Below are positions 35,673 to 44,534 of a stretch of DNA of 64,000 bases, in pieces (within the stretch, counting starts at the first letter, position 1; the number at the start of each line of letters is the position of its first letter). Below the pieces are notes generated by a model, which was not told where the DNA came from, did not search any database, and was given only the letters and a program-made list of their open reading frames with translations. The DNA lies in assembly GCA_905221295.1 (NCBI GenBank), contig CAJNCP010000004.1, positions 59,545-123,544 on the forward strand. The letters run 5' to 3'. The position numbers were made by a program, and so were the translations under genes. This DNA is from a bacterium. Its GTDB lineage: Bacteria > Bacillota > Bacilli > Lactobacillales > Streptococcaceae.

Positions 35673-38496
35673 GATGTAACTTTCCTTTCAAATAGTGTCC
35701 TGTGTAGCTGGCTTCATTGGCCACTACTTCTTCTGGGGTTCCAGTTGCGATGATGGTTCCACCACCGACACCGCCCTCAGGTCCTAGGTCGATGATATGG
35801 TCTGCTGTCTTGATCACATCTAGATTGTGCTCAATGACGAGGACAGTATTGCCATCGTCGACAAAGCGAGCCAAGACTTTAAGCAAGCGAGCGATATCCT
35901 CAGTGTGAAGCCCGGTCGTCGGCTCATCCAGAATGTAGAAGGATTTTCCTGTCGAGCGTTTATGGAGTTCACTAGCCAACTTCATACGCTGGGCTTCTCC
36001 CCCAGAAAGGGTGGTAGCTGGTTGCCCTAGCGTTACATAGCCCAGCCCCACATCCTTGATGGTCTGAAGTTTGCGTTGAATTTTCGGAATATGTTGGAAG
36101 AATTCCACCGCATCGTTGACCGTCATATCCAAGACCTGCGAGATATTTTTTTCTTTGTAGTGAACTTCTAGGGTTTCACTGTTGTAGCGGGTTCCGTGGC
36201 AGACTTCACAAGCCACGTATACATCTGGCAAGAAGTGCATCTCAATCTTGATAATCCCGTCACCTGAGCAGGCTTCACAACGACCACCCTTGACGTTGAA
36301 ACTGAAACGGCCCTTCTTGTAGCCTCGAATCTTGGCCTCATTTGTCTGGGCAAAGAGGTCACGTATATCGTCAAAAACTCCCGTATAGGTAGCAGGGTTA
36401 GACCTCGGCGTCCGTCCGATTGGGCTTTGGTCAATATCAATCAGGCGATCGACATGCTCAATCCCTGTAATGGTTTTAAACTTACCAGGTTTGTCTGAAT
36501 TGCGGTTGAGCTTCTGGGCAATGGCTTTTTTGAGGATGCTGTTGATTAAGGTCGATTTCCCTGAACCTGACACCCCCGTCACTGCGATGAATTTTCCTAA
36601 TGGGAAGCGAGCAGTGATATTTTGCAAGTTGTTCTCACGCGCTCCTGTCACTTCGATAAAGCGACCATTTCCAGCACGGCGCTCTGCTGGTACTGGAATG
36701 GCACGTTTGCCTGACAAGTACTGGCCTGTGATAGATTTACTGTTGCGAGCCACCTGCTTGGGCGTTCCTGCAGCAACAATCTCGCCACCAAAAACACCGG
36801 CACCCGGACCAACGTCAATCAGATAATCCGCCTCACGCATGGTATCTTCATCGTGTTCCACCACGATGAGAGTATTGCCCAAGTCACGCATCTTTTTCAG
36901 ACTAGCAATCAGGCGGTCATTATCCCTCTGATGAAGACCAATCGACGGCTCATCCAGGATATAGAGGACACCTGATAGGTTGGACCCAATCTGGGTTGCC
37001 AAGCGAATACGCTGACTCTCCCCACCTGAAAGGGTTCCTGCCGAACGTGACAGCGTCAGATAGTTAAGACCTACGTTATTGAGGAAGGTCAAGCGATCCT
37101 TGATTTCCTTGAGAATAGGACGGGCGATGATGGCTTCATTTTCCGACAAGGTCAACTGGCTCACCAACTCCAAGTGGTCTGCGATAGACAGGTCTGAGAT
37201 TTCTCCGATATGTGGTCCTTGCTCGCCACCCACACGGACAGACAAGGCTTGGTCATTGAGACGGTAGCCATGGCAATTTCCACAGGTCAGCTCATTCATG
37301 TAAAGTCGCATCTGGGTGCGCGTGTAGTCACTATTGGTTTCATGGTAACGACGCTTGATATTATTGACAACCCCCTCAAACGGAATATCGATATCGCGCA
37401 CACCGCCAAATTCATTTTCATAGTGGAAATGGAATTCCTTGCCATCAGACCCATAGAGAATCAAGTTTTTATCTTCTTCTGACAGGTCCTCAAAAGGCTT
37501 ATCCATATCTACTCCAAAGGCTATCATAGCCTGCTCTAGCATGTTTGGATAGTAGTTAGATGAGATAGGATTCCAAGGTGCCAAGGCTCCTTCACGTAAG
37601 GTTTTGCTGGCATCAGGAACCACCAAATCAGTATCCACCTCCAGCTTGATGCCCAAACCGTCACACTCGCTACAAGAGCCAAAGGGAGCATTAAAGGAGA
37701 AGAGACGAGGCTCTAACTCTGGTACGGTAAAACCACAAACCGGGCAGGCATAGTGCTCAGAGAATAGCAACTCCGAATCGTCCATGGTGTCGATAATGAC
37801 ATAACCTTCTGCGATACGAAGGGCAGCCTCAATGGAGTCAAAGAGACGGCTACGGATGCCCTCCTTGATGACAATACGGTCGACCACAACATCAATATTG
37901 TGTTGCTTGCTCTTGGACAACTCTGGAACTTCAGTCACATCATAGACCTCCCCATCCACACGGACGCGGACATAACCATCTTTCTGAACCTTTTCAATGA
38001 CACTCTTGTGTTGCCCTTTTTTCTTGCGAATAACAGGAGCTAAGATTTGCAGACGTTGACGTTCTGGCAATTCCAAGACCTTATCCACGATTTGCTCTAC
38101 AGAAGAGGCCTTGATGGCCCCGTGCCCGTTGATACAGTAAGGCGTCCCCACACGTGCGTAGAGGAGACGCAGATAATCGTTGATTTCAGTCGTCGTTCCC
38201 ACGGTCGAACGAGGATTTTTGCTAGTTGTTTTTTGGTCAATGGAAATAGCCGGGCTAAGACCATCAATGGCATCCACATCTGGTTTTTCCATATTGCCCA
38301 AGAACTGGCGAGCGTAGGCTGACAAACTCTCTACATAGCGACGTTGGCCCTCCGCATAGAGGGTATCAAAGGCCAGACTGGATTTCCCAGACCCTGACAA
38401 ACCAGTCACAACAACCAGCTTGTCTCGCGGAATCTCCACATCAATATTTTTTAAGTTATGGGCACGTGCCCCATGAATCACAATTTTATCTTGCAT
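35665..38496 (-). CDS. uvrA: Excinuclease ABC subunit A
   Basis: 943 residues from [20 protein letters not shown] at 38494-38496, the family's usual N-terminus; an upstream in-frame ATG lies inside the promoter -10. Two ABC ATPase modules: Walker [13 protein letters not shown] and [13 protein letters not shown], signatures [12 protein letters not shown] and [12 protein letters not shown], and zinc modules CPVC...CSEC and CEAC...CEVC. It finds DNA damage with UvrB in nucleotide excision repair. Divergent from corA with about 135 bases shared. Confidence 0.97.
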   Translation of the reverse strand: MQDKIVIHGARAHNLKNIDVEIPRDKLVVVTGLSGSGKSSLAFDTLYAEGQRRYVESLSAYARQFLGNMEKPDVDAIDGLSPAISIDQKTTSKNPRSTVGTTTEINDYLRLLYARVGTPYCINGHGAIKASSVEQIVDKVLELPERQRLQILAPVIRKKKGQHKSVIEKVQKDGYVRVRVDGEVYDVTEVPELSKSKQHNIDVVVDRIVIKEGIRSRLFDSIEAALRIAEGYVIIDTMDDSELLFSEHYACPVCGFTVPELEPRLFSFNAPFGSCSECDGLGIKLEVDTDLVVPDASKTLREGALAPWNPISSNYYPNMLEQAMIAFGVDMDKPFEDLSEEDKNLILYGSDGKEFHFHYENEFGGVRDIDIPFEGVVNNIKRRYHETNSDYTRTQMRLYMNELTCGNCHGYRLNDQALSVRVGGEQGPHIGEISDLSIADHLELVSQLTLSENEAIIARPILKEIKDRLTFLNNVGLNYLTLSRSAGTLSGGESQRIRLATQIGSNLSGVLYILDEPSIGLHQRDNDRLIASLKKMRDLGNTLIVVEHDEDTMREADYLIDVGPGAGVFGGEIVAAGTPKQVARNSKSITGQYLSGKRAIPVPAERRAGNGRFIEVTGARENNLQNITARFPLGKFIAVTGVSGSGKSTLINSILKKAIAQKLNRNSDKPGKFKTITGIEHVDRLIDIDQSPIGRTPRSNPATYTGVFDDIRDLFAQTNEAKIRGYKKGRFSFNVKGGRCEACSGDGIIKIEMHFLPDVYVACEVCHGTRYNSETLEVHYKEKNISQVLDMTVNDAVEFFQHIPKIQRKLQTIKDVGLGYVTLGQPATTLSGGEAQRMKLASELHKRSTGKSFYILDEPTTGLHTEDIARLLKVLARFVDDGNTVLVIEHNLDVIKTADHIIDLGPEGGVGGGTIIATGTPEEVVANEASYTGHYLKGKLHHE

Positions 38497-38527
38497 CTTT
38501 GTTCTTTCTAGTCCATTATTGCTTTCC

Positions 38528-38533
38528 ATTATA
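38528..38533 (-). promoter_or_regulatory. uvrA -10 element
   Basis: TATAAT on the minus strand, 32 bases before the uvrA ATG; the -35 is poor. The corA side has another TATAAT at 38578-38583 on the plus strand, so the two divergent promoters overlap in about 60 bases. Confidence 0.55.
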
Positions 38534-38632
38534 CCAAAAAATGTGAAATTCTATTACCCAAAAAGCTGTTTTTATAGTATAATAGTACGGTGCAAAAAAT
38601 GAATCACTGAATAGTAGGAAAGGACAGGGGAT

Positions 38633-39577
38633 ATGAAACAAGTTTTTCTCTCAACAACAACTGAATTTAAAGAGATCGACACGCTTGAACCGGGTACTTG
38701 GATCAACCTCGTCAATCCTACACAAAATGAATCGTTGGAAATCGCCAACGCCTTCGACATTGACATCGCCGACCTTCGAGCACCGCTCGATGCGGAAGAA
38801 ATGTCCCGTATTACCATCGAAGATGAATACACTTTGATCATCGTGGACGTTCCAGTCACAGAAGAGAGAAACAACCGCACCTACTACGTAACGATTCCGC
38901 TAGGGATTATCATCACCGAGGAAACCATTATCACTACCTGCTTGGAATCCCTCCCTGTTCTTGATGTCTTTATCAATCGTAGGTTGCGTAATTTCTATAC
39001 CTTCATGCGGTCACGCTTTATCTTTCAACTCCTTTACCGCAATGCCGAACTTTATCTAACTGCCCTTCGTTCCATTGATCGCAAGAGTGAACAAATCGAA
39101 AGTCAACTTCACAAGTCTACTCGAAACGAAGAGCTGATCGAGCTCATGGAATTGGAAAAGACCATCGTCTATTTCAAGGCCTCACTAAAAACAAACGAGC
39201 GCGTGATCAAGAAATTGACCAGCGCAACCAGCAATATCAAAAAATACTTAGAGGACGAGGATATACTCGAAGATACTCTGATTGAAACCCAACAGGCCAT
39301 CGAGATGGCAGATATCTATGGAAACGTCCTTCACTCTATGACAGAGACCTTTGCCTCTATCATTTCCAACAACCAGAACAACATCATGAAGACCCTGGCT
39401 CTCGTGACCATCGTCATGTCTGTCCCAACCATGATCTTCTCAGCCTACGGGATGAACTTTAAAGATAATGAAATCCCTCTAAACGGCGAGCCTCACGCCT
39501 TCTGGTTAATCGTCTTTATCGCCTTTGCTATGAGTGTCTCGCTCACTCTCTATCTCATCCATAAAAAATGGTTCTAA
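38633..39577 (+). CDS. corA: CorA family divalent cation transporter
   Basis: 314 residues. A long cytoplasmic alpha/beta and helical domain, then two membrane helices at the C-terminus with the hallmark YGMNF (GMN) at the end of the first. It forms a pentameric Mg2+/Co2+ channel. First gene of a small rightward operon; divergent from uvrA and 4 kb from mgtA, giving two Mg2+ systems in one neighbourhood. -10 TATAAT at 38578-38583. Confidence 0.93.
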   Translation: MKQVFLSTTTEFKEIDTLEPGTWINLVNPTQNESLEIANAFDIDIADLRAPLDAEEMSRITIEDEYTLIIVDVPVTEERNNRTYYVTIPLGIIITEETIITTCLESLPVLDVFINRRLRNFYTFMRSRFIFQLLYRNAELYLTALRSIDRKSEQIESQLHKSTRNEELIELMELEKTIVYFKASLKTNERVIKKLTSATSNIKKYLEDEDILEDTLIETQQAIEMADIYGNVLHSMTETFASIISNNQNNIMKTLALVTIVMSVPTMIFSAYGMNFKDNEIPLNGEPHAFWLIVFIAFAMSVSLTLYLIHKKWF

Positions 39578-39588
39578 GAGGAATCCCT

Positions 39589-40266
39589 ATGTCTCAGATT
39601 GATTTACAAAAACTAACTAAGAAAAACCAAGAGTTTATCCACATCGCTACCCAACAATTTATCAAAGATGGCAAAACTGACGCTGAAATCAAAGCTGTTT
39701 TTGAGGAAGTCATTCCTAAAATCCTTGAAGAGCAAGCCAAAGGGACGACTGCACGTTCCCTCTACGGGGCTCCAACCCACTGGGCTCATAGCTTCACTGT
39801 CAAGGAACAGTACGAAAAAGAGCACCCTAAGGAAAATGACGATCCAAAACTCATGATTATGGACTCAGCCCTTTTTATCACCAGTCTCTTTGCATTGGTT
39901 AGCGCTCTGACTACCTTCTTCTCTACAGATCAGGCTATTGGCTATGGGTTGATTACCCTCTTGTTGGTTGGGCTTGTAGGAGGACTTGCCTTCTACTTGA
40001 TGTACTACTTTGTCTACCAGTACTATGGACCAGACACAGACCGTAGCCAACGTCCTCCATTCTGGAAATCAATCCTCGTTATCCTGGCCTCTATGGTCCT
40101 TTGGTTGGTTGTCTTCTTTGCAACAAGCTTCCTACCAGCCAACCTCAATCCAGTCCTTGCTCCATTGCCTTTGGCTATCCTGGGAGCTGCCCTTCTCGCC
40201 CTTCGCTTCTATCTCAAGAAACGTTTCAACATCCGAAGTGCAAGCGCGGGCCCATCACGTTATTAA
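39589..40266 (+). CDS. DUF1129 family membrane protein
   Basis: 225 residues from MSQIDLQKLTKKNQEFIHIA (ATG at 39589, site AGAGGAATCCCT); an earlier in-frame ATG overlaps corA. Cytoplasmic helical N-terminal half (about 90 residues), then four hydrophobic segments and a basic C-terminus. Family of unknown role, often beside corA in streptococci. 11 bases after corA. Confidence 0.82.
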   Translation: MSQIDLQKLTKKNQEFIHIATQQFIKDGKTDAEIKAVFEEVIPKILEEQAKGTTARSLYGAPTHWAHSFTVKEQYEKEHPKENDDPKLMIMDSALFITSLFALVSALTTFFSTDQAIGYGLITLLLVGLVGGLAFYLMYYFVYQYYGPDTDRSQRPPFWKSILVILASMVLWLVVFFATSFLPANLNPVLAPLPLAILGAALLALRFYLKKRFNIRSASAGPSRY

Positions 40267-40281
40267 GAAAAGTGAACAGCT

Positions 40282-40629
40282 ATGGCATATAGTCAATCTT
40301 TAGCTCAGCAGATTCGAAAAATTCTAGCACTCAAACTTCCTCCCCAAATTTTCGAAGAAGAGTTAGAAGAAAAGAAACTATTTGGTGGCCTTGCCTTTAT
40401 GATTCGTGGGAAAATGGTCCTTACAGTCAGTTCCAGAAAGGACGAGCTGGTTATGGTGAGAATTGGCAAAGAAATGGAAAAGCAAGTTCTACCCCGAACA
40501 GGAGCTCATACTACATTGATGAGAGGGCGACCTTATCATGGCTATATAGACCTAGATATCGAAGGTCAAAAAGAACTGCCTTACTGGATTGATTTAGCCC
40601 TCTCCTATAATCAAGAGTTGACCAAGTAA
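40282..40629 (+). CDS. TfoX N-terminal domain-like protein
   Basis: 115 residues with the TfoX_N core KKLFGGLAFMIRGKMVLTVS and MRGRPYHGYIDLD. It is the single-domain form, without the C-terminal domain of proteobacterial TfoX/Sxy, and a competence role cannot be assumed. 15 bases after the DUF1129 gene; last gene of the corA operon. Confidence 0.82.
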   Translation: MAYSQSLAQQIRKILALKLPPQIFEEELEEKKLFGGLAFMIRGKMVLTVSSRKDELVMVRIGKEMEKQVLPRTGAHTTLMRGRPYHGYIDLDIEGQKELPYWIDLALSYNQELTK

Positions 40630-40663
40630 CTCATATCTAGTGAGATTAGAGATTAGAAAAACG

Positions 40664-40695
40664 AAAAGCAACTGCTCAGGCGGTTGCTTTTTTGT
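40664..40695 (+). terminator. Terminator of the corA operon
   Basis: AAAGCAACTG, CTCAG loop, GCGGTTGCTTT then TTT, 35 bases after the TfoX-like stop codon (one G-U pair). Confidence 0.85.
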
Positions 40696-40799
40696 TCTTG
40701 CTTTCTTTATATCCAATAAAACTTCTGACTCTAATCCCTATCGTTTTCTCTCATCTTTTATGATAAAATAGGCTCAATCTATTTCTAGGAGGATGAGAT

Positions 40800-41837
40800 A
40801 TGGTTTCTACTATTGGTATTGTGAGTTTGTCTAGTGGTGTTATCGGAGAGGATTTTATCAAACACGAAGTTGACTTGGGTATCCAACGTCTCAAGGATTT
40901 GGGACTCAATCCTATCTTTTTGCCCCATTCGCTAAAAGGTTTAGACTTTATCAAGGATCATCCTGAGGCGCGTGCAGAGGATTTGATACAGGCCTTTTCT
41001 GATGATAGCATCAATATGATCCTATGCGCCATCGGTGGGGATGATACCTATCGCTTGCTACCTTATCTTTTTGAAAACGATCAGCTTCAAAAGGTTATCA
41101 AGCCAAAGATTTTTCTTGGCTTCTCGGATACCACTATGAACCACCTTATGTTGCACAAACTAGGGGTCAAGACTTTTTATGGGCAATCCTTTCTAGCAGA
41201 CATTTGTGAATTGGACAAGGAGATGTTGCCCTATAGCTTTCACTACTTTAAAGAATTGATCAAGACAGGAAGAATCTCAGAAATCCGCCCTAGCGACGTT
41301 TGGTATGAGGAACGAACTGATTTTAGTCCCAAGGCTCTGGGAACAGCTCGTATCAGTCATGTAAATACAGGTTTTGACTTGTTACAAGGAAACGCCCAGT
41401 TTGAGGGAGAAATCCTCGGTGGCTGCCTCGAATCTCTCTACGATATCTTTGACAATTCTCGATATGCAGACAGCACCGTTCTCTGCCAAGAGTACCGACT
41501 CTTCCCTGACTTATCCGACTGGGAAGGAAAGATCCTCTTGCTAGAAACAAGCGAAGAAAAACCTGAGCCAGATGACTTCAAAAAGATGTTGCGGACTTTA
41601 AAGGACACTGGTATATTTGAGGCCATCAGTGGACTCTTGGTCGGAAAACCTATGGATGAAACCTTCTATGACGACTATAAAGAGGCACTATTGGATATCA
41701 TTGACAGCAATATCCCGATTGTCTATAATCTGAATGTCGGCCACGCAACTCCAAGAGCCATTGTTCCCTTTGGCGTTCACGCCTATGTAGATGCACAGGA
41801 GCAAGTCATTCGCTTTGACTATAACAAAAAAAGCTGA
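40800..41837 (+). CDS. LD-carboxypeptidase / MccF-like S66 peptidase
   Basis: 345 residues. The catalytic serine motif GFSDTTMNHLM (Ser about residue 116), glutamate in GEILGGCLESL and histidine in NVGHATPRAIVPFG form the Ser-Glu-His triad of family S66. Members trim tetrapeptides in peptidoglycan recycling (LdcA) or give self-immunity to microcin C-type peptide-nucleotides (MccF); the sequence is closer to MccF-like Firmicute proteins. No signal peptide, so cytoplasmic. AGGAGG site before ATG. Confidence 0.88.
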   Translation: MVSTIGIVSLSSGVIGEDFIKHEVDLGIQRLKDLGLNPIFLPHSLKGLDFIKDHPEARAEDLIQAFSDDSINMILCAIGGDDTYRLLPYLFENDQLQKVIKPKIFLGFSDTTMNHLMLHKLGVKTFYGQSFLADICELDKEMLPYSFHYFKELIKTGRISEIRPSDVWYEERTDFSPKALGTARISHVNTGFDLLQGNAQFEGEILGGCLESLYDIFDNSRYADSTVLCQEYRLFPDLSDWEGKILLLETSEEKPEPDDFKKMLRTLKDTGIFEAISGLLVGKPMDETFYDDYKEALLDIIDSNIPIVYNLNVGHATPRAIVPFGVHAYVDAQEQVIRFDYNKKS

Positions 41838-41859
41838 GATAAATTTCTCAGCTTTTTCT
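41826..41859. terminator. Bidirectional terminator between S66 peptidase and CPBP genes
   Basis: AAAAAGCTGAGA, AATT loop, TCTCAGCTTTTT flanked by A and T runs on the two sides, located where two convergent genes meet. Works for either direction. Confidence 0.88.
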
Positions 41860-41879
41860 CTTGTATAACTACTAAAACG

Positions 41880-42551
41880 TCACATACTACTGATAACTAA
41901 AATGATCAAGGAAAGGCTGTTGCCTAACATATGAACAACTAGAGGGTAGCAAATATTTTCTTTCCCTTTCACATAAATAATAGAAAAGGCAAGGCCGCCA
42001 CCTAGATAACCGACTGCACTGATCCACTCTGATAAATTTAAATTATGCATATGAGTCAGGGCAAAGACAAGTCCTACCAGAAGAATGCTTAGCCAACTTG
42101 ACAGACGTTTCTGCAAGTGATGTAACAAGAGCTGACGGAAAAAGAGTTCTTCCACAAAAGGTCCGATGACACAAGCAAAAACAGCTATCAGTAATGGTTG
42201 CTCTTGAAAGGTGCTTTGAATATTCGACTGGTTTAGACCTTGTCCGACTAGCCCAAAAAACTGCCTCAACATTTCTGATACAAATTCAAAGGCAACAGTC
42301 ATCAGAATGAGAAAGAGCCAGCCTGTTAAGACACCAAAGAAGAATTTTCTTTTATTCTTTCTAATCTCATTCCATTGTTTGATCAATCTATCCTTAAATA
42401 AAAAAGAACCATACAGAGCTAATACTACATAGACTAGATAATTCGCAATGGCAGATGGCATCAAATAAGCTAGCAATTTAACACCGTCAAAAACAAAGAG
42501 AGCCGTGTAGAGAATCGTAAAAATAAGGATTCCCTTATGTTTATTAGACAT
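41880..42551 (-). CDS. CPBP family intramembrane metalloprotease
   Basis: 223 residues, about seven hydrophobic segments. Motif 1 FVEELFFRQLLL (EExxxR) and motif 2 FALTHMHN (FxxxH) are the catalytic residues of the CAAX-protease/Abi (CPBP) family. Members in lactic bacteria process peptides or protect against bacteriocins. It starts 3 bases after tag stops, so it shares that transcript. Confidence 0.87.
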   Translation of the reverse strand: MSNKHKGILIFTILYTALFVFDGVKLLAYLMPSAIANYLVYVVLALYGSFLFKDRLIKQWNEIRKNKRKFFFGVLTGWLFLILMTVAFEFVSEMLRQFFGLVGQGLNQSNIQSTFQEQPLLIAVFACVIGPFVEELFFRQLLLHHLQKRLSSWLSILLVGLVFALTHMHNLNLSEWISAVGYLGGGLAFSIIYVKGKENICYPLVVHMLGNSLSLIILVISSM

Positions 42552-42554
42552 TAT

Positions 42555-43115
42555 TTATCTCCCCTTCCACTCGCAATCATTCTCATGGTCATCAACCAGA
42601 CCTGCAGCCTGAAGAAAAGATAAAACGGCAACTGGGCCTGTGAACTTGAAACCTCGTTTTTTTAGATCTTTGGCTAATTTTTCAGACAAGGCTGTTTTAG
42701 CAGGTGCTAGGTGATAGTCAGGAACATCATTGATGATGGTTTGTCCATTGACAAAAGACCAGAGATAAGCGTCAAAAGAGCCGTAGGTTTTCTGGACTTG
42801 CAAAAATGCTTGGGCGTTGGTACGTGTAGCAAAAATCTTGGCTCGATTTCGAATGATGGCTGGATTGTCTAACAAGGCCTCCAACTCTGCATCGGTCATC
42901 TCCGCAACACCTTGGACTTGGTAGTTGTAAAATGCTTCTCGGAAAGCTTGGCGTTTGTTAAGCACTGTTTCCCAAGATAGGCCAGCCTGATAAGTCTCCA
43001 TACAGAGCAATTCAAAAAGAGCGCGGTCATCATGGAGTGCCTGTCCCCACTCCTGGTCATGGTAGGCGATGTAGAGAGGATTGGTCATCTTGACCCACGA
43101 ACAACGTTTTGTCAT
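42555..43115 (-). CDS. tag: DNA-3-methyladenine glycosylase I
   Basis: 186 residues. MTKRCSWVKMTNPLYIAYHD has the zinc ligand cysteine and histidine, and DDHENDC at the end supplies the other His and Cys; QEWGQALHDDRALFELLCME is typical of Tag. It removes 3-methyladenine from alkylated DNA. 9 bases after ruvA, forming ruvA-tag-CPBP. Confidence 0.95.
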   Translation of the reverse strand: MTKRCSWVKMTNPLYIAYHDQEWGQALHDDRALFELLCMETYQAGLSWETVLNKRQAFREAFYNYQVQGVAEMTDAELEALLDNPAIIRNRAKIFATRTNAQAFLQVQKTYGSFDAYLWSFVNGQTIINDVPDYHLAPAKTALSEKLAKDLKKRGFKFTGPVAVLSFLQAAGLVDDHENDCEWKGR

Positions 43116-43124
43116 ATTATTCTC

Positions 43125-43718
43125 CTATTTGACCAACATTTTAAGGGCAGACTTGATATAGTTCTCTGCTGTATCCGTCGTTCCTTCAAAGAATTTCTTG
43201 ATTTTCTTGAGCTCTGTTGCCTTGTAGCCTAGCGCCAACATGGCTTCCATAGCTTCTTCCAGTTCTTGGTTTTCAGCACTGGCTTGTACTGCGACTTTGG
43301 CAGGAAGGTCATCACTAGCCACGACTACCTTGCCTTCCAAGTCCAGCACCATCTGTTGGGCTGTTTTCTTGCCAATTTTGGGGAATTTGGTCAAGTAGGT
43401 GATGTTCTTAGTTTCAATCGCTTGAACCAAACCAGCATTGTCATCCGCAGCGATGATAGCCAAAGCTGATACAGGACCGATCCCTGAGACCGAAATCAGA
43501 CTGAGAAAGAGCTTCTTCTCGTCTTCTGAACGAAAACCGTAAAGCAGATGCGCGTCCTCACGAACAACTTGGTGCACATAAATTTGAGTTTCTTGATTGA
43601 CCTGACCTGAGTAAGCATAGGGATTGGCTACATGCAAGATATAACCGATACCATTTGTCTCGAGGACAATATATTTAGCAGTGATTTTGGTAATGATTCC
43701 TTTTAGATATTCGTACAT
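43125..43718 (-). CDS. ruvA: Holliday junction branch migration subunit RuvA
   Basis: 197 residues from [20 protein letters not shown] at 43716-43718 (AAGGGAGAAAAAATT site), the usual RuvA length. OB-fold domain, two helix-hairpin-helix motifs ([33 protein letters not shown]) and the C-terminal RuvB-contact domain. It binds four-way junctions and loads RuvB. An in-frame upstream ATG would add 37 residues of promoter sequence. Confidence 0.95.
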   Translation of the reverse strand: MYEYLKGIITKITAKYIVLETNGIGYILHVANPYAYSGQVNQETQIYVHQVVREDAHLLYGFRSEDEKKLFLSLISVSGIGPVSALAIIAADDNAGLVQAIETKNITYLTKFPKIGKKTAQQMVLDLEGKVVVASDDLPAKVAVQASAENQELEEAMEAMLALGYKATELKKIKKFFEGTTDTAENYIKSALKMLVK

Positions 43719-43798
43719 AATTTTTTCTCCCTTATTTTGCCTATCTAGTATACCATATTTCCTAAAGACAGACTGCAACAAAAGGTGCACCCACTGGT

Positions 43799-43827
43799 TG
43801 ACAAATAGTACAGGAGATTGTATTCTC
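43799..43827 (+). promoter_or_regulatory. Promoter of the XRE regulator gene
   Basis: -35 TTGACA (43799-43804, consensus), 17-base spacer, -10 TATTCT (43822-43827). Divergent from the ruvA promoter (extended TATACT at 43748-43753, minus strand). Confidence 0.82.
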
Positions 43828-43874
43828 ATTATAAGTAAAAATTGCTAGGATAGAAGTAGAAAAAGGAGGATAGC

Positions 43875-44372
43875 ATGATGAAACTCGCAGAAAAACTATT
43901 TGATCTCAGAAAGGAAAAAGCTTGGTCTCAAGAAAAGCTAGCAGAACAAATCAATGTTTCTCGGCAAAGCATCTCCAAATGGGAGTCTGGACAAGTTCTT
44001 CCTGAAATCGAAAAAATCATTGAATTAAGCAAGATTTTTCAAGTGACAACTGACTATCTACTACTGGATGAAAACTCTGAAAAAGCTTCCACAGCAGTGG
44101 TCTTGGAAGAAGACAAGGACAAATACTATAAAGAGGTTAAATCCTTTGGTCTCTGGCAAGTGATTTATATTTTCGTCTTGGCTCTGGCTATCTATCTCTT
44201 TTTAGCTGGTTCTAGTTTTCCAGCCGAATTCACCGCCTGGATTTGGCTGACCTTCGTTCTCTTGATTGCGTCTGCAATTGCTATCAGCAAGGCTCTCAAA
44301 ACCAAACAACGTTATCTTGATAAAGTGATTGGTCTTGAAAAAACTTCAGAAGAAGTCAATAACAAAAAGTGA
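43875..44372 (+). CDS. XRE family transcriptional regulator with membrane domain
   Basis: 165 residues. N-terminal helix-turn-helix (about residues 4-62, [20 protein letters not shown]), a charged linker, then two hydrophobic segments (about 95-115 and 120-140) that should anchor it in the membrane. Such membrane-bound XRE proteins are common in streptococci and may sense envelope change; target genes are unknown. It stands alone behind a consensus promoter. Confidence 0.85.
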   Translation: MMKLAEKLFDLRKEKAWSQEKLAEQINVSRQSISKWESGQVLPEIEKIIELSKIFQVTTDYLLLDENSEKASTAVVLEEDKDKYYKEVKSFGLWQVIYIFVLALAIYLFLAGSSFPAEFTAWIWLTFVLLIASAIAISKALKTKQRYLDKVIGLEKTSEEVNNKK

Positions 44373-44454
44373 CGGAGATGGAAGTATCCAACCATCCTTT
44401 CTTTTAAAAAAGAACAAGCAACCTTGTTTCACAACTTATATAACATTTCCCATG

Positions 44455-44504
44455 ATAAAACGCATAATACCAAGGTTTTTGAATGCCTGATATTATGCGT
44501 TTTT
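44455..44504. terminator. Bidirectional terminator between XRE and CapD-like genes
   Basis: CGCATAATA (44461-44469) and TATTATGCG (44491-44499) form a 9-bp stem flanked by AAAA and TTTTT. Located between convergent genes. Confidence 0.85.
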
Positions 44505-44534
44505 CTGATTTTAAAGACTTTTGATCAGCTTCCC

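Noticed and set aside
40282..40629. TfoX-like gene as a competence regulator
   Set aside because: Single-domain TfoX_N proteins are widespread with unknown roles; no ComX box or competence gene is linked to it here.
43708..43715. TACGAATA (ComX box) on the minus strand at the ruvA start
   Set aside because: It encodes Tyr-Glu-Tyr of the conserved RuvA N-terminus MYEYLKG and lies inside the gene, with no following RBS and start.
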